Shown here piece by piece: positions 11,276-21,789 of a DNA stretch of 64,000 nucleotides; position 1 is the stretch's first letter, and each line of letters begins with the position of its first letter. The stretch is from Microvelia longipes. Its lineage: Eukaryota; Arthropoda; Insecta; Hemiptera; Veliidae. The DNA is taken from NCBI GenBank assembly GCA_018340805.1, contig JACMZG010001914.1:45633463-45697462 (forward strand), given 5' to 3'. The translations under genes and the position numbers were made by a program. Below the pieces are notes generated by a model, which made no database searches, was not told where the DNA came from, and worked only from the letters and a program-made list of their open reading frames with translations.

Positions 11276-11280
11276 CATCA

Positions 11281-11420
11281 TTGCTGGGTGACCACTGGAA
11301 TAAAGCGGATGTTGATCTTGTGTGAAGACGAGCAAAGCGAGTCCGAAGACGTACAGCTATATAATTTGGCGTTGTTCATATTCTGAGGGCGAGCGATGCG
11401 GATCCATTTGATAGCGGATA
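11281..11420 (-). repeat. Dispersed repeat family Y
   Basis: Contains GACGAGCAAAGCGAGTCCGAAG, the signature of a family also seen at 30815-30935, 37385-37470 and 40600-40800 (GACGAGCGAAGCGAGTCCG, followed by a CCGAGGTAC-type segment in the fuller copies). The signature is partly self-complementary. Confidence 0.55.
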
Positions 11421-11424
11421 AATT

Positions 11425-11810
11425 AGTACTTGGTGGAACGAGGTAGTATAAGTAGTTCATGGTGGAACACCAGGCAGTATAAGATTGTACATGGTGGAAC
11501 ACCAGGTAGTATAAGATAGTACATGGTGGAACTCGAGGTAGTATAATAAGTTAGTATATGGTGGAAATCGAGTGAAGTAAAAGATAGTATAAGGTGGAAC
11601 ACAAGGTAGTATAAGATAGTACATGGTGGAACACAAGGTAGTATAATATAGTACATGGTGGAACACAAGGTAGTATAAGATGTACATGGTGGAACTCGAG
11701 GATAGTATAAGATAGTACATGGTGGAACACGGGTAGTATATTAGTACATGGTGTAAACACAGGTAGTATAGATAACATGGTGAAACGTTGTGGAATACTA
11801 GTATAAGAAA
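11425..11810. repeat. Minisatellite, ~32-bp unit, ~11 copies
   Basis: The unit is built on ACATGGTGGAACACAAGG plus TAGTATAAGATAGT. Copies vary by substitutions and short deletions. Four overlapping minus-strand frames rich in CSTMYYL-like text come from it and are not proteins. Confidence 0.9.
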
Positions 11811-12384
11811 GTGAACGTTATATTATTTCAGTCCCTTTTCAAATTAAAAAAATTGACTTAAAACTCGAAAGTTACGGATAAGACTTTAACGCATAATCGT
11901 GTTAAATCATGCAAGAACGGACAGTTGAGTATGTAATAAGATATTCGTCCGACTAGTGGAACCCACGCCAGAATTTATTTCCAGAATTACTCTCAGGAAA
12001 AAGAGATGAATAAAGGAAAAGAAAGAGAAGGTACTATTGGGTAGGTTTCAGGTGGCTCTATTTTAGGGTAAGTTTTCTCCGACTGACCCTGGACCCTGTG
12101 AGATCAATAATAAACACCTTTCCACATACCCTTTTCTACACAATCTATTGTTTCCACAACACGTTTACTTTTTTTTACCGCATATTTGTCCCTTTAACCG
12201 TGATATTGTGCATTTTGAATAATGCTTTAGAATTTTATGTAAATGAGATTAAAAACAATATCTTCTTAAAGGCACTTTAAAAAAGTGTTAAAAAGCCAAA
12301 TCTTACAGAAAAGATCAGAGATGTTTAGGTAAACGTTCCTAACGCAGCGTATCACAAAGAAATTTTATATATTATTCACTCTCC

Positions 12385-12700
12385 CCAGTACTGCGCAGTG
12401 TATTGTATAGAACTGCTGTGCAGTATTCGCTCTCCCCAGTGCTGCGCAGTGTATTGTATAGAAACTGCTGTGCAGTATTCGCTCTCCCAAGTGCTGCGCA
12501 GTGTATTGTATAGAACTGCTGTGCAGTATTCGCTCTCCCGAGTGCTGCGCAGTGTATTATATAAAACTGCTGTGCAGTATTCGCTTTCCCGAGTGCTGCG
12601 CAGTGTATTATAAAGAACTGCTGTGCAGTATTCGCTCTCCCGAGTGCTGCGCAGTGTATTGTATAGAACTGCTGTGCAGTATTCGCTTTCCCGAGATGCA
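12385..12700. repeat. Minisatellite, 51-bp unit, 6 copies
   Basis: GCTGCGCAGTGTATTGTATA begins a unit at about 51-52-bp intervals from 12391 to 12648. Each unit holds GCGCAGT and TGTGCAGT, which are partly self-complementary. Units are over 90 percent alike. The reading frames through it are artefacts of the repeat. Confidence 0.92.
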
Positions 12701-12939
12701 GAGTCTCAAAAGTTATTAAAAAAGCATCACTGTGTCAAAATCAATCAATATCTCATACGAAAGCTAATTATACACTAACATTAATTAACTTTAACATAAT
12801 TCATGCTAATTTATAGAAACATCAAATAAAGTAGCTGTTGTTATTGAGTTAAATTGATGAAGACTTAACACTGAATACATGACGTTGTATTACCAATAAA
12901 GGAGTCATCGTTTCGCTGACCCACCCCGTACTATTTGCA

Positions 12940-13945
12940 GTATATATTAAACAATACACTACATTGGTATTGACCTTGATATTTATCTATATCAGTTTCA
13001 CATTACTTATTTACATTTATTTATTGTACTATATACATATTCAGAAAATTAAGAGACTTTTCTACTATAAATCAAATAAAAGCTGTATATTACGGATTAG
13101 TAGAATCAATGATACAGTACGGATTGTGGATGGGGAGCAGCCACAGACACAGCAAAAAAACAGGTCATTATAGCACAAAAATAATAAAACCATGCTAAAA
13201 AAGAAAATAACAGAACATAGTGCTCCACTCTTCAAAAGACTGAAAATACTGCGATTCAACAACTATTTGACTACTTGCCTGAACAGAATACAGACCGGAA
13301 AACACACATTATCGACTGTAGAACGGACGGAACAACTAGAACGAAACTCAAAGACTTTACGGACTGCCATATAGAAAGACGACAGCAGGACAGAGACTGG
13401 ATGTATCAGGCAGCACTACTACCACAAAACCTACCTACACAACTTAAACAAATAACCAAAACTGACCATTTTAAAAAAATAATTAAGGAATACTTAGTGG
13501 ACAGTATAGAATAATTTACAAAATACTCATACTCACCAAAAATTCTTCAATGTTTAAAATATTTTAATGTACATATTTAACACACTACAAAATATAACCC
13601 ACTAACCTTACTAACCACATTGTAAATAATAACTAACTCCTTAACCATATCATTTTGTTTTTAAATTTTTATTTTATTCATTATAATAATACGGTAACCC
13701 ACTTCAAATTCACTCCTTATATTATTTTAACCTATTTTCTAATTTATTAAAAATGTAAAAATATTTCCTTATTAATACATTAACAGTTAAGTTTGTATTA
13801 CAAGCGCAGATCTCCCCTCTGCAGCGCAGTTCTTTTTTAAGAACTAAAGCAGAGGTACTTTATTGTAAAATTAGTATAACTCTTTTGTAAATAAATTTTT
13901 AAATAAGGAATTTAAAAAAAAAAAAAAAAAAAAAAAAACTTCATA
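12940..13945 (+). pseudogene. LINE remnant: reverse transcriptase C-terminal part, poly(A)
   Basis: Three frames in succession give text typical of the region after the catalytic core in non-LTR reverse transcriptases: YYGLVESMIQYGLWMGSS (from about 13082), then HSAPLFKRLKIL (13210s), then NLPTQLKQITKTDHFKKII ending near 13514. The frames do not join, so there are at least two frameshifts and probably an internal deletion. A 3' untranslated stretch of about 400 bp follows and ends in a run of about 24 A (13915-13940), as expected for a retroposed copy. The catalytic motif is absent, so the copy is 5'-truncated and dead. The exact 5' end is uncertain. Confidence 0.65.
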
Positions 13946-13949
13946 ATTT

Positions 13950-14095
13950 ATGCCCCATTTATTCTATGTATTCACCATTTACTTCTAATGTATTCACCAT
14001 TTACTTCATAATGTATGCCACCATTTCTTCTATGTATGGACCATTTGCTCATAAAGAAAGCCACCATTTACTTCATAATGTATGCCACCATTTGA
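13950..14095. repeat. Short imperfect tandem repeat
   Basis: Repeats of an ACTTCATAATGTATGCCACC-like unit just after the LINE poly(A), about five copies with substitutions. Confidence 0.7.
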
Positions 14096-14284
14096 TTTTT
14101 TATTGCTTTAGTCCCAATTTTGAATCATCTTTTTCAGCCAATTAAATTACATTCTTAGAGAAATCAATATATATAACTGCGATAAAGCCAAGATAATAGA
14201 CGTTATAAGGCATTCAATCTGATAAATGTACCAAACGATGTCGCATGTTATAAACTGACATTTCATGAATGTCGTGACGTTGGT

Positions 14285-14410
14285 TGGTTTCTTTAAAATT
14301 TTTAGCACATTTTCTTTGAAAAATGCAAGTAGGGCTTGATAATTGAGTATCTGCTCAAGTGATAAAACATAAACCGGAACCTTAAGCGAAAAATTGATTG
14401 TTCGTAAAAA
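14285..14410 (-). repeat. Second copy of the 1290-1400 repeat
   Basis: On the minus strand it reads GGTTCCGGTTTATGTTTTATC and then CTCAATTATCAAGCCC, matching 1290-1400 in diverged form. It lies in a 90-codon minus-strand frame that I do not call as a gene. Confidence 0.5.
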
Positions 14411-14639
14411 TAAAAGCAAGAAATGATCGAAGAAATACGTAAAATTGAATTAATTTAAGAATAACAAATTTCATCACAATTGTCTAATTTTAGAGGTAAA
14501 AAAACGAGAGAAATGCACTGGTCTGATAAATATCTATCATTGATTGACACGCGTGGTATGAAATGCGGAGTTTCAAACGCTTTTTGAAAAAAAACAAACA
14601 ATTTTAAAAATTGGGTACGTGGTTCGTGGAGTTTTTCTT

Positions 14640-15060
14640 AACCATCGGATTAATCGGATTCGCATACGGGATCGGTACGCTTATTCGGATCGCTACGCTT
14701 ATCTCCTACTTCGGATCGCTATCGCTTATTCGATCGCTCGTTATCTTCCTACTTCGGATCGCTACGTTATCCTCCTACTTCGGATCGCTACGCTTATCTT
14801 CCTACTTTCGGATCCCTACCTTATCCTCCTACTTCGGATCCTACACTTATCCTCCTACTTCGATCCTACGGTTATCTCCTACTTCAGATCACTACGCTTA
14901 TCTTCCTACTTCGGATTGCTACGCTTATCTTCCTACTTCGGCTCGCTTCGCTTATCTTTACTCGGTCCTACGTTTCCTCTACTTCAACTTGCCTAGCTCC
15001 TCTCCGATACATAAATCGGAAATGTATACTGCAACACGTCTTTTGACTTGCTTCGCTCGT
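14640..15060 (+). repeat. Minisatellite, ~27-bp unit, ~12 copies
   Basis: The unit is TCGGATCGCTACGCTTATC followed by TTCCTACT, with copies that drift towards GGATTGCTACGC and GGCTCGCTTCGC. The same text occurs once in repeat family Y (GGATTTGCTACGCTCATCC at 30882), so the array appears to be amplified from a family Y element. The 176-codon frame across it is a repeat artefact. Confidence 0.88.
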
Positions 15061-15270
15061 CCTCAGACAGTAAGTACATTTGGTTTATTCCAGCGGTCAC
15101 TCATCCAGGAACTGACCTCGTTCGATGTACTAGCCGTATGACACGAAACCTAAGTACTCCCTCTTTACTTCACTGCTTACCAAATTGTACAAATTTCAAC
15201 TCAATTGAATTATTTTCAATTTTTTACAACTTTTAAAAAAATGTTAGGACGCTTCGATAATAGTTATTTT

Positions 15271-15413
15271 GCACCAAGGAAGAAAGAATGCTATTATTTC
15301 CCTGAGCAGTTAGTTGGTTCCTAGGCGTAAGCCGAGGTAACACAGTATTTAACTCTGAGGCGAAGCCAAGGAAGGTAATTGCGAGGGGAAAATAGCATTT
15401 TACTCCAAGGTGC
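15271..15413. mobile_element. Small MITE-like element
   Basis: GCACCAAGGAAG... at 15271 and its imperfect inverted partner ending CCAAGGTGC at 15413 form terminal repeats of about 30 bp, including GAATGCTATTATTTCCC and its complement. The interior contains CGTAAGCCGAGG and GGCGAAGCCAAGG segments. Too short to encode anything. Confidence 0.55.
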
Positions 15414-15454
15414 ATACAATTTTATCTCAAGACGATTTTATTTTAAACATGTTT

Positions 15455-15890
15455 TGTTGTATTTTTTTGGGGTCGGACTCCCTTATAATTTAGGGGGCTG
15501 CCACCAAAAAAAAAAAATATTGCTTCAAACAACTTCTATTGCCCTGAAACAGATTTTGAGCCAATAAAACGGATTTTGGTCGGGGTCCCCCTTATAAATT
15601 TTGGGGTGTCACCTCCGGAATATTACAAAAAATTGATTGGTCCCCTGCATAAATTTGAAGAATACCACTCCCTAAAAAAATGGTATAATTGGCGCTAATA
15701 CCAATATAGGAAATACTTTCATTCCCAAAGGAGTGAAAGTGCTTCTTTACTCCTAAAATCTAGTTAATAACTTTACATTAATACACTGTTCTGGTGATAA
15801 AAATGAATTAATTGTGATAGTGAAATGAAACATGACACATATGTTGGCTATGTGACTGCACGTGTGCCGATCTCTAACAATCGACTGATT
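15455..15890. other. Low-complexity stretch, no gene
   Basis: Two related GGTCGG...CCCTTATAAATTT...GGGG segments (15470-15505 and 15580-15620) suggest a diverged duplication. Nothing else was recognised. Confidence 0.45.
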
Positions 15891-16170
15891 TTATTATCCG
15901 CGATAATACATTTTATGGAGTCATTATTGCGGGTTAATGTCTCAGAAAAATATATTGATAGCACAACTGGACCCAAAGATTGATTTTTATTCCAACTTTC
16001 AACTCGGCATAAATAACTAGGAGATACAATGCTAATAGACACACACACATACACCCACACACACGCAAATACACATACACAGACAACTTTATGAAAACAC
16101 TTAGGAGGACTTAATCACCTAAAACCGATAATTCAGGTTTCCTCTGGTTCGGATTTTTTGCAGACTCAAT
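15890..16170 (-). repeat. Repeat family X copy
   Basis: Reverse-oriented copy of family X, with AGTCATTATTGCGGGTTAATG, a CA-rich simple stretch (16040-16080) and an AACACTTAGGAGGACTTAATC edge. Confidence 0.5.
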
Positions 16171-16741
16171 GCTTTTCTTTTATTCCAACTGTATAAATTT
16201 TAAAAGTAAAAAAATTATTTTTATTTTCAATTTTGTCTTCAATCTCGTCGTCCAATCTTGGTGTTTAAGCTGTGAACTTTATTTTTGTATTTCAAATTTG
16301 ATATCGAATTTAAGATTTTTTTATGATAAAGATGCAGTTCTTATGCTGTCTATGAAAATACACCTTGCCAACCCTACTTTCCCGGAAAACTCGTAACAAC
16401 TGTATCTTTCGTACCGTCAAGTTATAACAATTCAAGCCAGGTTTTAGGTGACAATTTTTTGAGTAGGTTACTTTACGGTTTTGATTTTATTATTATTTTT
16501 TTTAAGTTTTAAACAATAAATATTAAAGATTTAAGTATTTTAGACAGTATATTTTTTAATTGAAACTAGCAGTGATACCGGAGCTTGACTCGGCAAATAT
16601 TTCATTTATCAATCAACAAATTATTTTTTTTTTAAACAAGTTCTTTATTGGGCAAACAAATTATTATAATTCCTTTGAGGACTATAAAAAAAAAGTTGTT
16701 AACAGCTGTAACAGCAAAAATCTTGTTAAAGATGTTTCTGC

Positions 16742-16985
16742 CATCCGGTGATTCTCAGCCTTGCTTTGTGATTGAAGATTTAGGTCTTCCGCTGGTGACC
16801 GCGTCAATGTAGATGAAGAATCCGACGTTTGGCTTCCACTGTGGGAGGCATCTTCAGGGATATAGGACATCGTGGATACACGATGTCCTATATCCCTGAA
16901 GATGCCTCACAGTGGAAGCCAAACGTCGGATTCTTCATCTACATTGACGCGGTCACCACCGGAAGACCTAAATCTTCATGACAAT
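16742..16985. mobile_element. Snapback (palindrome) family, near-perfect copy
   Basis: Two arms of about 115 bp (16755-16870 and 16877-16980) are almost exactly complementary and meet at CATCGTG-GATA-CACGATG, a 4-nt loop. Relatives at 24474-24735 and 57533-57828 have diverged arms and a longer unpaired centre. Each arm holds a hammerhead-like block, but here both arms read CCAAACGTC where the other copies read CGAAACGTC, so the ribozyme core is dead in both. Confidence 0.85.
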
Positions 16986-17209
16986 AACCACGGAAGCCTA
17001 CGCAGTTAATTGCTTTATGATTGCTTGGTAAGTTGCTAATTTTGATAAGTTGACGATCAAAAATGGAATTCTTAAATCATGTGTTTTGACTTTTAATGAG
17101 AATACAATAATATCCTTAACAAAATAGGCAACGAATTTAACAATTCAATAAATGCCTATTGTTATTAGTGAAGGAATTTCATTAAGACATATAATGTGTT
17201 CAATATGAT

Positions 17210-17430
17210 CTATGAGTCGTATAAGTGTAGAGTTTAGTCAAGATCCACCGATTAGATTCCAATCCGTAAGCACTTAAAATTTAGTGTTTTACTAAACCCA
17301 TATCATTTTTGAACGGATCCCGATAAGAATTAAAAGGTGACTACTCAGACATATGAGCATTCTAAGTTTAAAGTTTAGTCAAGATCTATCAATTAGATTC
17401 CGAGCTGTAAGCGCTCAAAACATGAATTTC
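17210..17430. repeat. Diverged tandem duplication, ~130 bp
   Basis: GTTTAGTCAAGATCCACCGATTAGATTCC at 17233 recurs as GTTTAGTCAAGATCTATC and ATTAGATTCCGAGC at 17370. Both copies continue into GTAAGC and ACTAA-type text. Confidence 0.6.
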
Positions 17431-18440
17431 TACACTAATCCCCTACTTTCATGCCTTTATTGGAAAGCTAAGAAAATTTCCTATAGAAAAGATATGGATT
17501 CAATTCATAAAACAGTTTAATTGTTTATAAAAAACTAAAAAGAGTTTTAAAAAATGTTTAAAAAATGTTTTAAAAAAATGCTTAGAGAGACAGAATTTAT
17601 GAGAAAGGAGTCCGAGGTACCTCGTACCTTTTTTTATGTTTTTACTCTTACTTGTAATAATAATAACATTAAAATTTATAAAATGTTAACTGTTTTGCAC
17701 TTCATTTCATTGAATATAAATAGTTATCAAATAAGCATGTATAATAGAGTTAGTTGAGATAGAGGGATTTAAAGGCGTATATAGTTTCTCTCATGGAGTA
17801 AAAAGGGTTTTAAAGTGATGTAATTGGAGGAGTCTCTCAAGGCTTCATATGAAGACCTAGTTTGTTCTCTAGTGGAAATAATGTCGATTATGGTCCTATC
17901 ATGTCATCTTCTAACTCGCTTAAATACTCTCTGCTATAAACAATAGATTATGATATTAAAACCCTATTCTCATTGTAGAGATAAGACCTTAAAGATGTAG
18001 CCTGCTTATAAGGGTTTGTAACTGTAGTTCTCCCTATCCTTGTACTTAAATTATTTTAACAAAGATTGAACAATGAAATTTGCAGCAACAATGATTTGTA
18101 TTGTAATCGAATTTCCAAAGGAATCATGAGCTTCTGAAATCAAGTTTATAGAGGAGAGAAGGGAGGGGAGGTAATTGCTGATCGAGAATATAAATATATA
18201 AAGGTTGGTTAATTCCAATATATTACCCTGATTAACGTGATAAAATTAGAAACTACCAATAAGTTCAAATACCCAATCATTTGTTTGATATCGTCTGGCA
18301 TGTAAATTATACTTATAATTAACGTATAATTATTTATTAAATATACCTATAATTAACGTATAATTAATTATACTTGAGATTTATACTTGAGATTTTAATG
18401 ACAATACTAAGTAAAACAGCTGTTTGCTCAGTCATGCTAA
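17430..18440. other. Intergenic, no supported gene
   Basis: AT-rich. A 67-codon frame at 17554 begins in a Lys/Phe-rich simple stretch and has no recognisable feature. Short direct repeats of TATAATTAACGTATAATTA lie at 18310-18370. Confidence 0.5.
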
Positions 18441-18456
18441 AACAAAAGGCCTTCGG

Positions 18457-19403
18457 ACCGAGTCCGGTAGCTCAGTGGTAGAGCGCTCGCCTTTCGACCT
18501 GGAGGTCGAGGTTCAAATCCAGCCGGGGGGGACCTCAATATGAGGTTATCCCTTGTACCGTACACTCGGGAGGTCTTGAATTCAAGGCCGGCCAACCCAG
18601 CCAGGGTTTTACGTGTTTTCCTTGGCTACTAATACGCAAATGCGGGGTTGGATCTAGTTTCATCTGAGACAAGTCTGGATCCACGTTTCCGTTGTCTCCA
18701 GCTCACGAAAAGTTAATGTTCTGCGGGCTGGGGGAGATGAAGGTCGGAAAGATATACTGAGCCTTTGTATGTCCGAAAACTTAGTCAGTGAAAGTGATGG
18801 CGGCGACACGAGTAACGTAAGTGACTCGGAACAAAGTGCTCGGTTCTTGAAGACAGACGTCTCCTAATGGCACTGCGGAGCTTTGACTTTCAGGTCAGGG
18901 CTATAGAATGAGTTTGTGCACGCTGACATCTGGGTGCTGGGTTCTTTGTCGGGTGGCGCTGGACTGGCCAGAGCGGTGAGCTAGCTTAGAGTCTGGTGAT
19001 GCTAGTGGAACTGATGAGATTGGTGAGACTGGAAGTACGAGGTCAAGTGAGACTAATGTGTCAGAGGAGCTAGTAAGACTAGATGAAACAAGCACACAGT
19101 GAACTAGTAGTCGGCGCTAGCCAGAGCGGTGAGCCTAGCCAGAGTCTAGCTGGTCTAGATGAACTAGGCACACAGTGAACTAGTCGCAGACACTAGCCAG
19201 AGCAGTGAGTTTGGATAGAATCTGGGTTGGGCTGGATGAACTGGACACACTGTGAACTGGTCATATGTGCCACCATGTACGGAGGGGGTGCTTCCTAGAT
19301 GATTGGATGTGTACAAACTCAGGGGATAATGTTGAGTGAGATTTGAGTGAGGGGAAAACGCTAAATGACCCTACGGGTTAAAGCGTAAAAAAAAAAAAAA
19401 AAA
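18457..19403 (+). mobile_element. Unusually long tRNA-headed retroposon with poly(A)
   Basis: The 5' end carries a classical pol III A box (TAGCTCAGTGGTAGAGCG, 18469) and B box (GGTTCAAATCC, 18511). The T arm does not pair, so it is not a working tRNA. About 870 bp of body follows, including two or three imperfect ~75-bp tandem units with CTAGCCAGAGCGGTGAG and CACACAGTGAACTAGT (18970-19260). It ends in 17 A (19387-19403). AAAAGGCCTTCGG occurs immediately on both sides (18444-18456 and 19400-19412), which reads as a target duplication. At about 950 bp it is two to four times the usual SINE length, so it may be a composite. Confidence 0.7.
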
Positions 19404-19460
19404 GGCCTTCGGCCTCTTTACCGCTCTGCGGCATAGCGGGCCGCTTCGCAGCCACATGGT
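19404..19460. repeat. GGCC-rich partial palindrome, related to 39685-39755
   Basis: GGCCTTCGGCC, then GCGGCATA, then GGCCGCTTCGCAGCCACAT match the order GGCCTTAGGCC, GCGGCCATA, GGCCGCTTCGTGGCCACAT at 39685. A shorter relative (GGCCCGCGAAGCGGCCCAC) lies at 22046. This is a dispersed hairpin-forming repeat. Confidence 0.55.
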
Positions 19461-19589
19461 TGTTATCATATTATTGGTTTATAGTGTAAGTGGCATATTG
19501 CCGATGTAAACAAATTTTCAAATTTATTAGTGAAAAACTTGATTTGTTTACATTACGTCAATTAATGACAATTTGTTTGTTTAATATAT

Positions 19590-19690
19590 ATATATATAAT
19601 TATTATATTATATATATATATATATTATATTATATATAATATATATATATATATTATTGTGTGTGTGTGTGTGTGTGTGTTGTGTGTGTG
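19590..19690. repeat. TA then TG microsatellite
   Basis: Interrupted TA repeats followed by (TG)n up to about 19690. Confidence 0.95.
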
Positions 19691-19750
19691 TTAATAAACC
19701 AGAGCTTATACTGATTATATAATGGAACTCCGCATTTTTGTAGACCATTC
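19690..19750 (+). repeat. Dispersed repeat, second copy at 27790-27850
   Basis: TTAATAAACCAGAGCTTATACTGATTATATAATGG-type text directly after the (TG)n tract recurs after a TA/TG tract at 27790. The simple repeat and this segment therefore travel together, and the microsatellite is probably the internal or terminal part of an element. Confidence 0.6.
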
Positions 19751-19989
19751 TTGTAACCATGTAAGCATTTCATCAATCTAAACACTATATGGAAGTGTGT
19801 GATTTTTTTAAATGTTTGTGGGGTCGTTTTTGTGGGTTAATGACGTCCCCATACTTCATAAACAATAGGTTCGGGAAAGTAACAAGGTTGATTTTGTACT
19901 AAGTTTGATTTCGATCCGATGAAGCTTTCGAAAGTTATCGTGTCCCATAGAAACGTCTAGACGCAAAAAAACCCGTACATACATAAATA

Positions 19990-20019
19990 AATAAATAAAT
20001 AAATATAAAATATATATAA

Positions 20020-20096
<77 letters not shown>
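19990..20096. repeat. AAAT and TA microsatellite
   Basis: (AAAT)n at 19985-20010 followed by a long, nearly pure TA tract to 20092. Confidence 0.95.
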
Positions 20097-20097
<1 letters not shown>

Positions 20098-20099
20098 CT

Positions 20100-21530
20100 A
20101 GATCAGGGATACCCCTTTTTAAAAAACACCTCCGCCCACTCCCCACTTTATGAACCCAATCTCATAAGCTTATTTTTTTGAAAATTCGTTAATATGGAGA
20201 TGTCAGCATGTTTCGGTTTGTATTAATCATAAAAATACGCGATTAAATCAAATGGGAGAGTGAATGGGTGTAAGAGATGTATAGACAGGACTCGTTGATC
20301 TATGCAAGCAATTGTATTTAAAAAAGTCTTTGACTTAGGCCCGGGTGGGTAAATAAGACAAGAATCCCGCATATGTTGCTGCATAGATGTATCGGGTTAT
20401 AACTGAATTGCTTCATTCATGCCTACAGGGCTTGTGATATTACAGAAAAGAAGAGCCAAATAAAAATCGAGGAAAATGCTCTATATTTTCATTGCTACAA
20501 TAAGAGAATTTGTGGACTGGTAATTTATAGTTAGAATTCTATGAAGGTTTTTGGAGCGGAGGTCCGTAAGCCAAGCGAGTTTTCCTTGATATGCATGCTT
20601 TTAACAATTACTTAAGTATCTGCTATGTCCTGAGCAGTTAGTTGACGTAAGTTGTGACGTTAAATTTGTAATTTTTTGGCATTTTCAATGAAAATTCACC
20701 AACAATTATCACAAACAGAGCTTTGAATTGGTACGAATAATGCCGACTTTGGATGAGCATAGATTTGTATAATCTATGGGATAGGTATGCGCGTAGCAAG
20801 AACTGGGTTGCAAGAGAGCAAGAAATGCTGAGCATGGAAGCAATAAACCTAAAATTGATTCGGCAGTAGTGCGGAACTACGCTTTAGAAATTTTAAACCT
20901 TCATAGAAATCTAACTAAAGATTACAAGTCCATTAATATCTTTATTGTTACAATGAACACTTACAAAGTGATTAAGTAGGCTTGCTTCAGAAAAGAAAAC
21001 TTTAAAAAGCACTTTCCTCAATTTTTCTTTCTTTATTGTAATAACTTCCTGTAAGCATGAATGGAGCTATTCAATAGGCTCCTTTATCGTCTCGATTTTT
21101 ATCTTTCTTTGACGCTTTAGGAAAAATTGTAAAATATAATTTCGTAAGATGATTATGATGACGGTTTTATCTATTAACTTGATATTACGATACATAAAGT
21201 TGCTTTTTTGTATTTTCCTTATTTACTGTCAATGATGGTTATTAGCTAAGAGATATAGCACTTAGAGATGGCAATCATGCGGAATGTGCGAAAGTCCCTC
21301 TAGGGATCAGATTCAGGTTTTATCCTTCTATTCTGGTTTGATGGGCAAAACTAAGTTTGTTTAGAACTTTAATAAATTTAATAATATTATAACAAATTAA
21401 GAAGACAAGTTAAAGCTGATGAAAGAAGTTGGAAGTCGAAAGATAAATTAAAAGTTTCAAGAAAGATAGTCTTGAGCAACTTTATGATTATAAGCTTAAT
21501 TTAAAATACCAAGTATGGTACCAATATTTT
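20100..21530. other. Intergenic, no supported gene
   Basis: Mixed AT-rich DNA. The 65-codon minus-strand frame at 20638-20835 lies over a weak relative of the 14285 repeat and is not called. GTTATATTTT-like and GCTACAATAAGAG segments near 20490 and 20940 look like a diverged inverted pair (20425-20555 against 20860-21080), hinting at an old foldback element. Confidence 0.45.
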
Positions 21531-21584
21531 ATGATTTACAATTCACAGCAAAGTGTCTACGGTAAATCTCCTAACAAACGCATG

Positions 21585-21690
21585 TATACATATACATATT
21601 CATGTATACATATACACACATACATGTATACATATACACATACACGTATACACACACATACATGTATACAACATATACATATACACACAT
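21585..21690. repeat. ACATATACAC simple repeat
   Basis: Irregular repeats of CATGTATACATATACACA. The 82-codon frame spanning it is repeat-derived. Confidence 0.9.
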
Positions 21691-21789
21691 TCAGAAATCA
21701 AATTTATTTAATCGAATTTTTATCTGAAAACATAATTATCGAGATGCCATACCGTGACATTGTATGGCGCTTAGAGTAACTCTCCATGA

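Noticed and set aside
14611..15141. 176-codon open frame
   Set aside because: It runs through the 27-bp minisatellite; the repeat length, a multiple of three, keeps it open.
18459..18532. Possible functional tRNA gene
   Set aside because: A and B boxes are good, but the T arm and acceptor stem do not pair, and the sequence continues into a poly(A)-tailed retroposon with flanking repeats.
18901..19095. 64-codon minus-strand Ser-rich frame
   Set aside because: It lies in the tandem body of the long retroposon and has no support as a gene.
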